Both the position numbers and the translations under genes were made by a program. Below are positions 30,416 through 40,443 of a DNA stretch of 56,454 nucleotides, piece by piece. The stretch lies in the IMG/VR virus record IMGVR_UViG_3300020477_000030, positions 1-56,454 of that record. One strand, written 5' to 3'. This DNA is from a virus. The notes under the pieces were generated by a model. The model had not been told where the DNA came from. It worked only from the letters and a program-made list of their open reading frames with translations, and did not search any database. Within the stretch, counting starts at the first letter, position 1; each line of letters starts with the position of its first letter.

Positions 30416-33400
30416 ATGGTTTTTTCTAATAATTTACTTTTTGCAGCAGCAGCAGCAGCTTCAGACGATTCTGGATTTAATACTTCATTAATTAGTAATT
30501 CAGTTTGGTTTGACTCTGGCGATTTCCTAACGCAAGATACAGCAGAAGCTAATTCTGGTCGTAAAGAAGCAATATTTTCAACATGGATACAAAGAACAAA
30601 ACTTGGCGAACAAGGCATGATGATGTGTGTCAACGGTAGTAATTCTAATGATTATCTAGTATTAGATTTTCAGGCAGATGACACTTTACGGTTGCTTGCC
30701 TATGCAACAACGATTTTAGTTACAACTCAAGTTTTCCGAGACATTGGTTGGTATCACATTCTTGTTACAATTGATACCTCACAAAACGGCAATGACAGTC
30801 AAAAGATTTTTGTAAACGGTACTGAAATAACCACCTTCTCAACTCGTAATAATTTTGGCTCAAGTGCCGACATTGCTTGGGGCAGGAACGCTACTCATTT
30901 GGTAAATAGTTCTCCAACATCCGTTGGATCAAATCAAATGATTGGGTATATGGCACAAACGGCGTTGATTACCGATAAGTCATTTCAACAAGGTGATTTT
31001 AGTATAACAGATTTTTTAGATACGTTTACATTGGGTACAAATGGCTCCCAGTTTATTCCAAAAGCTGATGGTGACATTGCAACTATTGCAGGTACTGGAG
31101 GTAATAATTCTTTTTCTTTTGACTTTTCAAATAGCTCTGATCTTGGAAACGATACTAGTGGAAATAATAATGATTTTACAGCTACCAGTATGGCAGCGGC
31201 GAATCAAACAGAACATACTCCAAGTTTGTCATATCCAGTCTTCAATGTGCTTTGTCCTAAGTTTATAGACGGTGGAACATGGACTGTAGGTAATACAAAA
31301 ATGGTTTCAACTAGCGAACAAACCAATGCAATTGGAACTTTACCGCCAGTATCAACTGGAAAATATTATTATCAGTGGGTCTTTACAGACAATGCTACCA
31401 GTGGAAATTGTAGACTTGGAATGACTCCAATTGATAATTGGGACGGCGAAACCATTGATCCAATTGCTTCTGGTGATATATTTATGGCGGATCATCGAAA
31501 CGCATTATTTAGAAAAGGTTCGACAACGGTAACTAGTATTTTAGGGTCGTCAGGTACGTATGCTTTAGCTTTTGACCTTGATGCGGGCAAGGTGTGGGTT
31601 GGATCGGTTGACACAAGTGATGGTAGTATTGACTGGTTTAATTCAAGCGGTGGGACAGATGGTGACCCCGCAAACGGCACTAACCCAACGGCGACTTTTA
31701 CAGCAAATACTGTGATGATTCCTTTCGCCATGTTGGGCAAAGCTTCTGGAACTAGTTGGACTATCGAATGGAATTTTGGTCAATTTGGATTTGGCAATAG
31801 TGATGTGCCGACTGGATTTAAAAAGCTTAATTCTAAAAATCTAACCGCTCCAGAGTTTCAAGGAATAGACTATTTTGATACTACTCTTTATGAGGGTAAT
31901 GGCAAAGGTCAACGAGTAGGTGACTTTGTTCCGTTCACTGACTCAGAGACTGTGGCAAATTCAATTATATTTAATGATGATGACGGTGCTTTTCTTAATC
32001 GTACCTACGGCACTGCAACAGCAGCAACTAAGTTCACATTTTCATGTTGGTTTAAAGTTGGTAGTGGCACAGGTGATCAGTATCTTATATCAACAGGAAC
32101 AGATAATGCTTCTGAAGGATACATTGCTCTCAATTTCAGTACAGGTGGTGGTCAAATCTGGATAGCTGACCCTAACGATGGTGCTGGTTTTGGTGCAAGA
32201 ACTAATGCATTATTTATAGATCCTAGTCAGTGGTATCATCTCTGTGTAGGAGTTGATACTACGGCAGGTAGTGGATCAAGAGTTAAACTTGAAGTCAATG
32301 GTATTGAACACACACTTCTTACTCTTTTTGGATCTGCTACAGAACCATCATCTTCTCAATCTATGAACCTAAATGAAGGCAATGCTTTCAATATTGGCAG
32401 ACGGCTAAGAACATCTGGTGACTTATTTGATGGCTATCTTGCAAATGTATTTTTTATAGATGGTCAAAAGAAAGCTGCATCTGATTTTGGACAGTTAGAT
32501 ACAAGTACTAACCGTTGGATACCAAAAGCCTATACTGGTACTTTTGGTAATAACGGATATAAACTGGCATTTGGCACTGCACCTGGAACTGGAAGCGGTG
32601 CTGGAACTGATACATCTGGCGAAGGTCATAACTGGACAGAAAATAATTTTACTGCCAGTGACCAGATGATAGATACCCCTACTAAAAACTTTACAACATT
32701 TGATCCAGGATATTCTGGTGGTGGTAGTAATGTTTGGACTGAAGGCAACACAAAAGTAAAAGGTACAGACGGTTCTCTTTCAGATGCTTCAACAACAACA
32801 TTCGGAATGACAGGTAAAGTTGTATTTCAATTTCAAGTGAATACAGTTGCTAACGATTATCCACAGTGTGGATTTATAACCAGTCAAGCGGGATTAGAAG
32901 ATATAAATGCTACCTCTGGTTCTATTCAGTTAGGAACCTCTTCTGTTGCTGGTAGTTTTAAGTATGATGCTATTGGTAACTTTTTTATACCAGCTGGGCC
33001 AGAAGCTACTATATTTGATTCAGTATCAAGTTTACAAGCTTTAGATGCTGACGATGTTCTTCGTTATGAAATAGACACTGACGCTGGCACTGTAAAAGTA
33101 TTTTTCCAAAATGAAGGCTCTGGTTCTTTCACAGAAATTACTGGAGCAAGGGTAACTAACTTTCCTTTTGATCCAATTTTTGGAGTACGTCCTGCTGTTT
33201 CAAACTACAATAATAGTATAGTAACTTTACAAACAGGTGGACAGACAACATTATCAAGCGTAACAACAGACTTTAAAGAAATTAATCAAGATAACTTAGA
33301 TGATACTGCTTCTAAAATTACAGCACTAGCATGGATAAAAAACAGGGATTCTACTGACTCACATGTTTTAGTAGATCGAATTAGAGGGGTCGGCGAAGTA

Positions 33401-34303
33401 CAGCATTCTAACGAAGCTGTCGCTGATGCAACCGAAGTTAATACTATAAAAAGGTTTTTCCAAAGAGGTGTGCAAGTTGGTAGTGATGTACAAGTAAATA
33501 CTGCTACTGAAAGCTATGTTCTGTGGCAGTGGCTTCTTGGTGATAGCGCGACTACAGGAGCAACGCTTAGTGGTGGTAGCCCAGATATCACTTCGACAGG
33601 AATTGTTGCGGATACAGGCCATTTTTCGGTTGGTGTATACGAAGGATCAGGGACTGACGATGACGACATTTCGCATGGTTTAGGTGGAACAATTGAGATG
33701 TTACTCGTCAAGCATTTTGCTGCCGACACAGATGATTGGATGGTTTGGCATAAAGATTTATCCAGTAACTCTCACCAATTACATCTAAATGAGGCTAATG
33801 CTGAAGATACCACAAAAAATGCTTGGGGTAGTAATCCAGTTTTTGATGCAAATGTTTTTCGGGTTGGAGCTACGGATGAAACAAATAAAGACAGTACGGG
33901 AAATTCGCATGTTTTTTACGCATTTCGTTCAATTAATGGTGTGTGTAAGGTAGGAAGCTATACTGGAACTGGTAGTGCCACCGCAGGACCATATGTTCCA
34001 CTTGGTTTTAAACCTAGATGGATCATGTTAAAAAATGCTTCTGTCGCTCGAGATTGGGTTATTGTTGATACAGCAAGAACACCCATAAACACTGCTGAAA
34101 AATTCTTGTTCCCTAACTTAAATATTGCAGAAGCTGCAAGAGGATCAGCGAGTGGGAGTGATTATGATATAGATATATTATCAGATGCTTTCCGTCCCTT
34201 AACAGGAGATAGCGCACCTAATGGTGACGGCAATACGATTATATATATAGCAATGGCAGATATAGGTGGTAACGGGACACTACCTCCTATATATAGTAGA
34301 TAA
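30416..34303 (+). CDS. Large tail fibre/spike with LamG-like lectin domains
   Basis: 1295 aa. At least two concanavalin/LamG-type jelly-roll regions are recognisable, about residues 30-200 (FSTWIQRTKLGEQGMM, GWYHILVTIDTSQNGND) and 540-690 (FTFSCWFKVGSGTGDQ, QWYHLCVGVDTTAGSG). They alternate with SPRY-like GKYYYQWVFTDNATSGNCRL and GKVVFQFQV modules near 310 and 790, and a C-terminal region around 1050-1290 with MLVKHFAADTDDWMVWHKDL. Such modules bind carbohydrates, so this is the likely receptor-recognition protein. It reads GC-richer than the preceding repeat gene, hinting at exchange. Confidence 0.75.
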   Translation: MVFSNNLLFAAAAAASDDSGFNTSLISNSVWFDSGDFLTQDTAEANSGRKEAIFSTWIQRTKLGEQGMMMCVNGSNSNDYLVLDFQADDTLRLLAYATTILVTTQVFRDIGWYHILVTIDTSQNGNDSQKIFVNGTEITTFSTRNNFGSSADIAWGRNATHLVNSSPTSVGSNQMIGYMAQTALITDKSFQQGDFSITDFLDTFTLGTNGSQFIPKADGDIATIAGTGGNNSFSFDFSNSSDLGNDTSGNNNDFTATSMAAANQTEHTPSLSYPVFNVLCPKFIDGGTWTVGNTKMVSTSEQTNAIGTLPPVSTGKYYYQWVFTDNATSGNCRLGMTPIDNWDGETIDPIASGDIFMADHRNALFRKGSTTVTSILGSSGTYALAFDLDAGKVWVGSVDTSDGSIDWFNSSGGTDGDPANGTNPTATFTANTVMIPFAMLGKASGTSWTIEWNFGQFGFGNSDVPTGFKKLNSKNLTAPEFQGIDYFDTTLYEGNGKGQRVGDFVPFTDSETVANSIIFNDDDGAFLNRTYGTATAATKFTFSCWFKVGSGTGDQYLISTGTDNASEGYIALNFSTGGGQIWIADPNDGAGFGARTNALFIDPSQWYHLCVGVDTTAGSGSRVKLEVNGIEHTLLTLFGSATEPSSSQSMNLNEGNAFNIGRRLRTSGDLFDGYLANVFFIDGQKKAASDFGQLDTSTNRWIPKAYTGTFGNNGYKLAFGTAPGTGSGAGTDTSGEGHNWTENNFTASDQMIDTPTKNFTTFDPGYSGGGSNVWTEGNTKVKGTDGSLSDASTTTFGMTGKVVFQFQVNTVANDYPQCGFITSQAGLEDINATSGSIQLGTSSVAGSFKYDAIGNFFIPAGPEATIFDSVSSLQALDADDVLRYEIDTDAGTVKVFFQNEGSGSFTEITGARVTNFPFDPIFGVRPAVSNYNNSIVTLQTGGQTTLSSVTTDFKEINQDNLDDTASKITALAWIKNRDSTDSHVLVDRIRGVGEVQHSNEAVADATEVNTIKRFFQRGVQVGSDVQVNTATESYVLWQWLLGDSATTGATLSGGSPDITSTGIVADTGHFSVGVYEGSGTDDDDISHGLGGTIEMLLVKHFAADTDDWMVWHKDLSSNSHQLHLNEANAEDTTKNAWGSNPVFDANVFRVGATDETNKDSTGNSHVFYAFRSINGVCKVGSYTGTGSATAGPYVPLGFKPRWIMLKNASVARDWVIVDTARTPINTAEKFLFPNLNIAEAARGSASGSDYDIDILSDAFRPLTGDSAPNGDGNTIIYIAMADIGGNGTLPPIYSR

Positions 34304-34324
34304 TCCAAGAAAGGAAAACAGACT

Positions 34325-34861
34325 ATGTGGGCAAGAATTATGGGTAATCAATTGGTGGAAATTATTAATCGTCCAAAACCAATGGTTATAAATAATGTTC
34401 AATATTCTACAGCAATTTTTAGTTCTGCTTGGTCTAATGAAGATCGTAAAGCTATTGGTATTGTTCCTTATGAATATATTGGTTCAGGAGTAGACAATAT
34501 GTTTTATTCTTCTTCTGAATCTTCTCCAGAAGTTCAAGCAGATAAAGTTGTAGTTACTAAAACAAAGACTGCTAGAGATATAGATGAGATTAAAACTACA
34601 ATGAAACAACATGTAGTTAATATTCTTAAAAGTTATTTAGAACAAACTGATTGGATTATTATTAGAGAAAAAGATAATGGTACTGCAAAACCATCAGACC
34701 TTGCCAAGTGGAGAGATGATCTTAGAGTCAAAGCTAAAGCTTTAGAAACTGCTATTGATAGTAAAGGAGATGTAGCTAGTCTAGAAGCTATGACTATAAG
34801 TGCAGAAGAGGGAAAAATAGCAGAGTTTAATGATTGGCCTTCTAATCCAAGAGCAGGATAA
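34325..34861 (+). CDS. Tail fibre assembly chaperone-like protein
   Basis: 178 aa. The N-terminal 70 residues are beta (MWARIMGNQLVEIINRPKPM), and the C-terminal helical half contains LEQTDWIIIREKDNGTAKPS and KWRDDLRVKAKALE, the motif of phage tail fibre assembly/DUF4376-like proteins that fold or attach the preceding fibre. Location directly after the large fibre gene fits. It overlaps the next start by one base. Confidence 0.7.
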   Translation: MWARIMGNQLVEIINRPKPMVINNVQYSTAIFSSAWSNEDRKAIGIVPYEYIGSGVDNMFYSSSESSPEVQADKVVVTKTKTARDIDEIKTTMKQHVVNILKSYLEQTDWIIIREKDNGTAKPSDLAKWRDDLRVKAKALETAIDSKGDVASLEAMTISAEEGKIAEFNDWPSNPRAG

Positions 34862-35289
34862 TGAAGTTTTTAACTATTATAATAATAGGATTTTTATTAA
34901 CTATATTACCTAGTTGTGCAGCATCTAAAGATACTATTGTTAATACAGTTCCTGTAAATAATAAAAAGATAAAGCAGGAAACATGGAAACAAGGAGATAT
35001 AGTTGCAGCGTTTATTGTATGTAAAACTGAAAAAGATATTATGGAAATTGCTTTTGCAGATTCACTAGGGGAACCAGAAATTTTAAATAAAATTCTTGAA
35101 AAGAAAGTTTCAAAAAAATGTATTCAGTTTCAACCACCAATTCCCTTTTTAGTAATAGATGTATTAGGTAGTTATTTAGACTATAAAAAAATAGAGACAA
35201 GTATATTAAAAATAAAAAGCAAATGGAATGAACAACTAGTAGGTTATGTTATAGTTGCAGGAAAACCAGCGAAGGATAAAGGAATTTAA
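34861..35289 (+). CDS. Small lipoprotein of unknown role
   Basis: 142 aa with a typical lipoprotein signal: MKFLTIIIIGFLLTILPSC, lipobox LPSC with C19 as lipidation site. The mature part has two more Cys (VCKTEKDI, KKCIQF) and is mixed alpha/beta. Lipoproteins are not virion proteins as a rule; inside a fibre operon it could block the receptor (superinfection exclusion) or be an o-spanin, but it lacks the short Pro-rich form of Rz1. The start is linked to the chaperone stop (TAATG). Confidence 0.7.
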   Translation: MKFLTIIIIGFLLTILPSCAASKDTIVNTVPVNNKKIKQETWKQGDIVAAFIVCKTEKDIMEIAFADSLGEPEILNKILEKKVSKKCIQFQPPIPFLVIDVLGSYLDYKKIETSILKIKSKWNEQLVGYVIVAGKPAKDKGI

Positions 35290-35291
35290 TA

Positions 35292-36215
35292 ATGGCGAGT
35301 ACATTTACAACCAATATACGCCTTAATAAACAAGGGGATGGTGATAATCCTAATAGTTGGGGGCAAGTATTAAATGATGGCGTTATTAGTTTAACAGATC
35401 AGGCTATTGCAGGAATAGCTACGATTAGTGTAGGCGCTACAACATCTGTAACTTTAACGTCTAATAATGGTTCAGGAGATCAAGCACGATCTGCTATTCT
35501 TCATATTAAAGGAACGGTAGGAGGAAGCCATAATACTATCTCTCTTGTTATTCCAGGTAATACCAAACACTATTTAATTAATAATGCAGTTTCTGCTAAT
35601 ACAACGGCAAGTGACATTATTAAAATTAAAACTGCTGCTGGTGATGGTTTTGATGTGCCTCTAGGAGGTATAGGATGGGTTTATTGTGATGCTACTTCTG
35701 TTCGACCTACTAATACTAAAGGATTTAATTTAGGTACAGCAGCAAGTGCAGACATTGGTGTTTGTGCTACTAATATACCTGATACATCTTTAGCTGATCT
35801 TAGATATCTTAGAACTTCTGTAACGGTTAATACAACGCTATTAGGAACAAAGACTATACGAGATGGACAGTTTGTTATTGGTACATCTGCTAGGGCTGTA
35901 AATCCAATAACAACATTAACTGATGCTACTTCTATTGCTGTTGATTTATTAGGAGGTAATAACTTCTTGGTAACTCTTGGAGGCAATAGAACTTTAGCTG
36001 CTCCTTCTAATGCAACAGCAGGACAGACAGGGCTTATCTATGTTATTCAAGATGGTACAGGTAATCGAACTCTTGGATATAATACTGTTTATAAATTTGT
36101 AAGTGGATCAATTCCTGTTTTAACAACAACTTCAGGCGCAGTTGATATGTTAATATATAGTGCAAGAAGTGCTACTACTATTGATGCTGTAATGCTTCAT
36201 GACTTTAAGAGATAA
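35292..36215 (+). CDS. Second tail fibre protein sharing the C-terminal cap
   Basis: 307 aa. The N-terminus MASTFTTNIRLNKQGDGDNP with SWGQVLNDGVISLTDQAI is typical of phage short tail fibre or appendage proteins. The last 90 residues (NNFLVTLGGNRTLAAPSNAT, GQTGLIYVIQDGTG, YNTVYKFVSG) line up with the C-terminus of the 28398 fibre. An attachment or trimerisation role for that cap is inferred. Confidence 0.7.
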   Translation: MASTFTTNIRLNKQGDGDNPNSWGQVLNDGVISLTDQAIAGIATISVGATTSVTLTSNNGSGDQARSAILHIKGTVGGSHNTISLVIPGNTKHYLINNAVSANTTASDIIKIKTAAGDGFDVPLGGIGWVYCDATSVRPTNTKGFNLGTAASADIGVCATNIPDTSLADLRYLRTSVTVNTTLLGTKTIRDGQFVIGTSARAVNPITTLTDATSIAVDLLGGNNFLVTLGGNRTLAAPSNATAGQTGLIYVIQDGTGNRTLGYNTVYKFVSGSIPVLTTTSGAVDMLIYSARSATTIDAVMLHDFKR

Positions 36216-36218
36216 CTC

Positions 36219-38060
36219 ATGACAGGAAAACTAGTTAAACTTGATTTTCCTCCTGGTATATTCAAAGAATCAACTGAATATGCTGAAAGCGGAAAATGGT
36301 TTAATGCAGATAGAGTTCGTTTTCGTGATGGAAAACCTGAATGTCTTAGAGGATACGAGCCTAAGATAGCAGATACATATGATGGTAATGCAAGAGATTT
36401 GTTAGTATGGATTGATAATAGTCAAACAAAACGAGCAATGTTTGGTACAGATAAAAAATTATTTGAATTTCATGGTGACACAATATTTGATGTAACTCCT
36501 CTAGCATCTACAGTTACACTAGCAAATTGCTTTGGAACATCAGCAGGAACAAATCGAGTATGTGTTTCAGATAATGGAAGTAATACAGCAGTTGGAAATT
36601 TTGTAAACTTTACATCAGCAAGTGCTAATCTTGGAGGTAATATTAATTTAACAGGGAACACTTATGAAATCACTTCTGTTGTTGATGCCAATGTTTATGT
36701 AATTAGTGTTACTGATGCAGCAGACGCAACTAGTTCACAAGCAGGAAATGCTACTTTAAATTATTTAATATCTACTGGTACATCAACAGCCGTTGAAGGA
36801 CTTGGATACAGTGCTGCTAAATATCAAGCAACTGTATGTGCCTCTCAAACAAGAGCTTGGGATGAGCCAGCATCAGCAGGATCATCAGGTCTAGTACGAC
36901 AGATTACACAATGGAGTCTAGATAATTATGGTGAAGATGTTATAGCTAATAGAAGAAAAGGTCCAATTTTCTTTTTTGATACTGATGCTTCGACATCTCC
37001 TATAAGATTAACAACAGTTACTAACTCTCCTGCTACTGTCGATTCGGCTCTTGTTTCTCCTAATGATAGACACATTATTGCTTTAGGTTCTAATGATCTT
37101 GCAGGAAATTATAATCCTATGTTAGTACGCTGGTGTGATACAAATCGAAGAGATAATTGGACTCCATCAGTTAGTTCTAATGCTGGGGATAATTTATTAA
37201 CTGATGGTACTAGAATTGTTGGAGGTGTTCGTTCTCGTAATGGAGTAAACATTTGGACAGATAATGCTTTGTGGAATATGAGTTTTGTTGGTCCTCCTTT
37301 TGTATTTAAGTTTCAACAGCTAGGATCAAACTGTGGATTAATAGCACCTCATGCTGCTATAGATTATAATGGAGCATCTATTTGGATGGGACATGATAAT
37401 TTTTATACTAACGATGGTCAGGTAAGAGTTTTACCTTGTACTGTTAGGAAGCATGTTTTTGATGATTTAAATTTAAGCCAAGCAGATAAAATTTATACAG
37501 GAATCAATTCAGAGTTTAATGAAATTATATGGTTGTATCCTTCTAATAATACAACAAATAATGATTGTGATAAATATGTTATCTTTTCACCAGAAGGAAA
37601 TTATTGGACTATAGGTACAACTTTATTTACAACTTTTGAAGATCAATATGTTTTTGGAAATACTATCACAACAGGAACATCTGTATCAGGAAGCAATCTT
37701 TATGATAATGAACCTGTAGGTTCTAATTTACAAACAGGATCAGGTGATCCTTTAACATCTTTTATTGAATCTGCTGACTTTGATATTGATGATGGTAATC
37801 AGTTAATGTTTTTAAATAGAATGATTCCTGACTTTGATCTTACAGACGGTAATATTAAATTTTCTATTACCACTAGAGATTATCCTGAAAGTACAGAGTC
37901 AGTTACAAAAGGACCATTTACAATTACTAAGTCTACTAAGAAAATAGATTTTAGAGCTAGAGGAAGGCAAGCCAGTATTAAAGTATCAACTAATTCAACT
38001 GAAGCTAAATGGAGATGGGGCGCAATACGTGTAGCCTTTCAACCTGATGGAGGAAGATAA
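36219..38060 (+). CDS. Tail nozzle/stabilisation protein (P22 gp10/T7 gp12-like)
   Basis: 613 aa, beta-rich. It opens MTGKLVKLDFPPGIFKESTE with WFNADRVRFRDGKPECLRGY, the N-terminal signature of podovirus packaged-DNA-stabilisation/nozzle proteins. A beta-propeller-like middle with VRSRNGVNIWTDNALWNMSF and IWMGHDNFYTNDGQVRVLPC follows. These proteins cap the tail below the adaptor. Length is between P22 gp10 (472) and T7 gp12 (794). It abuts the next gene by one base. Confidence 0.8.
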   Translation: MTGKLVKLDFPPGIFKESTEYAESGKWFNADRVRFRDGKPECLRGYEPKIADTYDGNARDLLVWIDNSQTKRAMFGTDKKLFEFHGDTIFDVTPLASTVTLANCFGTSAGTNRVCVSDNGSNTAVGNFVNFTSASANLGGNINLTGNTYEITSVVDANVYVISVTDAADATSSQAGNATLNYLISTGTSTAVEGLGYSAAKYQATVCASQTRAWDEPASAGSSGLVRQITQWSLDNYGEDVIANRRKGPIFFFDTDASTSPIRLTTVTNSPATVDSALVSPNDRHIIALGSNDLAGNYNPMLVRWCDTNRRDNWTPSVSSNAGDNLLTDGTRIVGGVRSRNGVNIWTDNALWNMSFVGPPFVFKFQQLGSNCGLIAPHAAIDYNGASIWMGHDNFYTNDGQVRVLPCTVRKHVFDDLNLSQADKIYTGINSEFNEIIWLYPSNNTTNNDCDKYVIFSPEGNYWTIGTTLFTTFEDQYVFGNTITTGTSVSGSNLYDNEPVGSNLQTGSGDPLTSFIESADFDIDDGNQLMFLNRMIPDFDLTDGNIKFSITTRDYPESTESVTKGPFTITKSTKKIDFRARGRQASIKVSTNSTEAKWRWGAIRVAFQPDGGR

Positions 38061-38341
38061 TGGCTCGTTATCCTAATCTTCCTTCTTTACTAAATGTAGT
38101 TGAACCTGAAACTAAAAGAATTTATAATACTTTAGAAAAATGGGGAGCAGCTTTAATTAATCAACTTGATTTAAGAGATCAAGAAATTGAAGCAGCACCA
38201 ACTACAAACATTTATACAGTTGTTACCATAACTAATATTGGGCGTCCTAAAGGGGGAGATATTGCATACTCAGCAAGCAGTGGTAAGTTTAAAGGATATG
38301 TTAGTACCGCTGCATCTACAACATGGAAAGATTTGAATTAA
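38060..38341 (+). CDS. Small tail-region protein
   Basis: A 93-aa protein: helix ETKRIYNTLEKWGAALINQL, then a beta tail GDIAYSASSGKFKGYVSTAA ending TWKDLN. It looks like a small fibre-tip or connector piece. Coupled upstream and downstream by one-base overlaps. Confidence 0.65.
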   Translation: MARYPNLPSLLNVVEPETKRIYNTLEKWGAALINQLDLRDQEIEAAPTTNIYTVVTITNIGRPKGGDIAYSASSGKFKGYVSTAASTTWKDLN

Positions 38342-38535
38342 TGACTAATGAAGAATATTTTAAGTTTATTAACGATAGTACTTTGATAGGTAATTTGAAT
38401 CAAGGTCAGATTATGTTGCCTGAGTTATATAATATTCAACAGAAGTTTCATCCAATTCAAAACGTATCTAGCATAAATAATAATCCACAATCTAATTATG
38501 CTTCTTTTGGAGACAGATATGCTACCAACAAATAG
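38341..38535 (+). CDS. Small hypothetical protein
   Basis: 64 aa from the ATG at 38341, whose A is shared with the previous TAA; the longer frame from 38323 is not needed. Polar, Asn/Gln-rich (MTNEEYFKFINDSTLIG). It overlaps the next gene by 17 bases. Confidence 0.5.
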   Translation: MTNEEYFKFINDSTLIGNLNQGQIMLPELYNIQQKFHPIQNVSSINNNPQSNYASFGDRYATNK

Positions 38536-40432
38536 AAAATTTGAAGACTTTATGGATTTTAGAGATATGATTCAAGGTAATTCTTTGAATGACCGTAGAG
38601 AAATGGTTCAGTATATATCTAAAAAGCCTAGAATTGGTAGAGCATTAGGTGGACAAGCAACGCCAGCATCAAGACAATCTGTAGAAAAATCTATGGGAGA
38701 TAAGAGAATAGCAAAACCAGGAGATTCTTTAGCTGAAATATTTGTAGAATCAGCATTAGCTAAAAATCCAAATCTATTTGATAAATTTTATAAACAACAA
38801 TCTAAAATATCTGATGGTACTGAAATAATAAAAAGAGGTCTTACAAGTTTACCTGTAGTTGAAGCAAGTTTTGGTGGATTTCTAAAAGACTTTGGTATAG
38901 GAATTGCAAAAAGTGTAGTAGGAGATATAGCAGGAGAAGTTGTTGGAAGTGCGTTTGAAGGTTTTGCTCCTGGTATAGCAGATGCATTAGGAACTACAGC
39001 AGGGAAAGCATTGTTTGGAGCAGGTACAAATGCTTTGTTTGATTATGGAGCTAAAGAAGTTTTTGGTTATGGTCAAGGACCAAGTTTTGAAAATTTTGCT
39101 ACAGACGCTTTATTTAGAGGAGTAGCAGATTATTATTCTACACCAGAAGATGAACGTGCTTTTTTTGGTGAATTAGGTTTAGATGAAGAAGAAGATGCTA
39201 AAAAAATAAAAGCTATACAAGATGCTAGGAAAAAAATTAGAGCTTCTCGTTTAGGTGAATTAGAGTTTGATACGAAAGGACCAAGAGGAGGTTCAAGAAG
39301 AGAAGAACCTGCACCATTTATGGATCGTGTTAAACAATATGGTAGATATACAGGACCATCTGGTGGATTAAATTTAAAAAATCTAGCAATACGAGCCTAT
39401 CCTGCTGCTGCTAGTGCTATAATGAAAGCATCAGCAGTACCTGCACAACCTCAAGGTATAGGACAACAGCAGATTCAACCTAGTAGAGTAGCACGGTTAA
39501 GTCGTGAAGTAGGTGGCTTACGAGGTATTACTGTTCCTGCTAAAGTAGATAGAAATGAACTAAACCAAAGACAAATTACAGAATTATCTACAAAAGGATT
39601 TACTATTCATAAGGGAAAACGAATTACTCGTCAAGACTTAATAGGTCGTACAGAATATGCTAGACGTACTAAACCTCTTGCAACATCAGCTACAGGTGGT
39701 CTTGTTTCTTTAAAAGATAATGGTGGTCCTGTAGTTAGTGATGCTCAAAAGGCTTATATGAATTGGTTAGATTCAGTGGGTGGTCCTGGTGCATTAAGTA
39801 AAAGAGGTTTACAAAGTAGACGTATAGATGAAGTTATAGAGGAGGGTGAAGCTGGTCCTCAATATTTTAGTTACCATCATCAAGGAAATGAAAGAGGTGT
39901 AGGAATGTATGATGATATTCCACAAGACTATCATGACTTTCCTTTTGCATATCCTGAACATCCAGCTTTTAGAAGTTTAAATGTTTTAGGTGGTGGACCT
40001 GGAGCAGTTCCACCTAGAGTATTTCGATCTTTACAAAAAATAGCTCCTTCAGATTCTAACAGAGAATTTGTTTTAAGATTATTAGGACTTCAAGAGGATG
40101 ATGATCTTATAGAAGCAAATCAAGGTGGTTCTCTCATGGGAAATCAATTCTCAGGAATGGTAGGTGGAGATGGGCATGGTATGGAAGATAATGTCCAAAT
40201 GCCTATTGTATCAGATGGAGAACAGGTAGCTACTCTAGCTGTAAGCCCAAAAGAATATGTAGTTGATGCATATACAATGTCAGCATTAGGTAATGGTAAT
40301 GCTGATGAAGGTGCAAAGATTATGGATGAAACAATTAAATCTATCAGACGTAATGCATACGGTACAAGTAAACAACCTAATGAAATTAATGGTACAAAAG
40401 CCCTGAGATCAGGATTAAGTAGTTTAGGATAA
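38519..40432 (+). CDS. Internal/ejection-type virion protein with Gly-Gly motifs
   Basis: 637 aa from the ATG at 38519, chosen for the GGAG 7 nt before it. The first half contains Gly/Ala-rich hydrophobic helices (GGFLKDFGIGIAKSVVGDIAG) able to insert in membranes. The second half has ATGGLVSLKDNGGPVV and ANQGGSLMGN, like the Gly tags at 25-27 kb, and a conserved-looking VATLAVSPKEYVVDAYTMSA. It comes before two more large internal proteins, so it fits the ejectosome group (compare T7 gp14-16) by position. No enzymatic motif is seen. Confidence 0.65.
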   Translation: MLPTNRKFEDFMDFRDMIQGNSLNDRREMVQYISKKPRIGRALGGQATPASRQSVEKSMGDKRIAKPGDSLAEIFVESALAKNPNLFDKFYKQQSKISDGTEIIKRGLTSLPVVEASFGGFLKDFGIGIAKSVVGDIAGEVVGSAFEGFAPGIADALGTTAGKALFGAGTNALFDYGAKEVFGYGQGPSFENFATDALFRGVADYYSTPEDERAFFGELGLDEEEDAKKIKAIQDARKKIRASRLGELEFDTKGPRGGSRREEPAPFMDRVKQYGRYTGPSGGLNLKNLAIRAYPAAASAIMKASAVPAQPQGIGQQQIQPSRVARLSREVGGLRGITVPAKVDRNELNQRQITELSTKGFTIHKGKRITRQDLIGRTEYARRTKPLATSATGGLVSLKDNGGPVVSDAQKAYMNWLDSVGGPGALSKRGLQSRRIDEVIEEGEAGPQYFSYHHQGNERGVGMYDDIPQDYHDFPFAYPEHPAFRSLNVLGGGPGAVPPRVFRSLQKIAPSDSNREFVLRLLGLQEDDDLIEANQGGSLMGNQFSGMVGGDGHGMEDNVQMPIVSDGEQVATLAVSPKEYVVDAYTMSALGNGNADEGAKIMDETIKSIRRNAYGTSKQPNEINGTKALRSGLSSLG

Positions 40433-40443
40433 AGGATAAAAAG

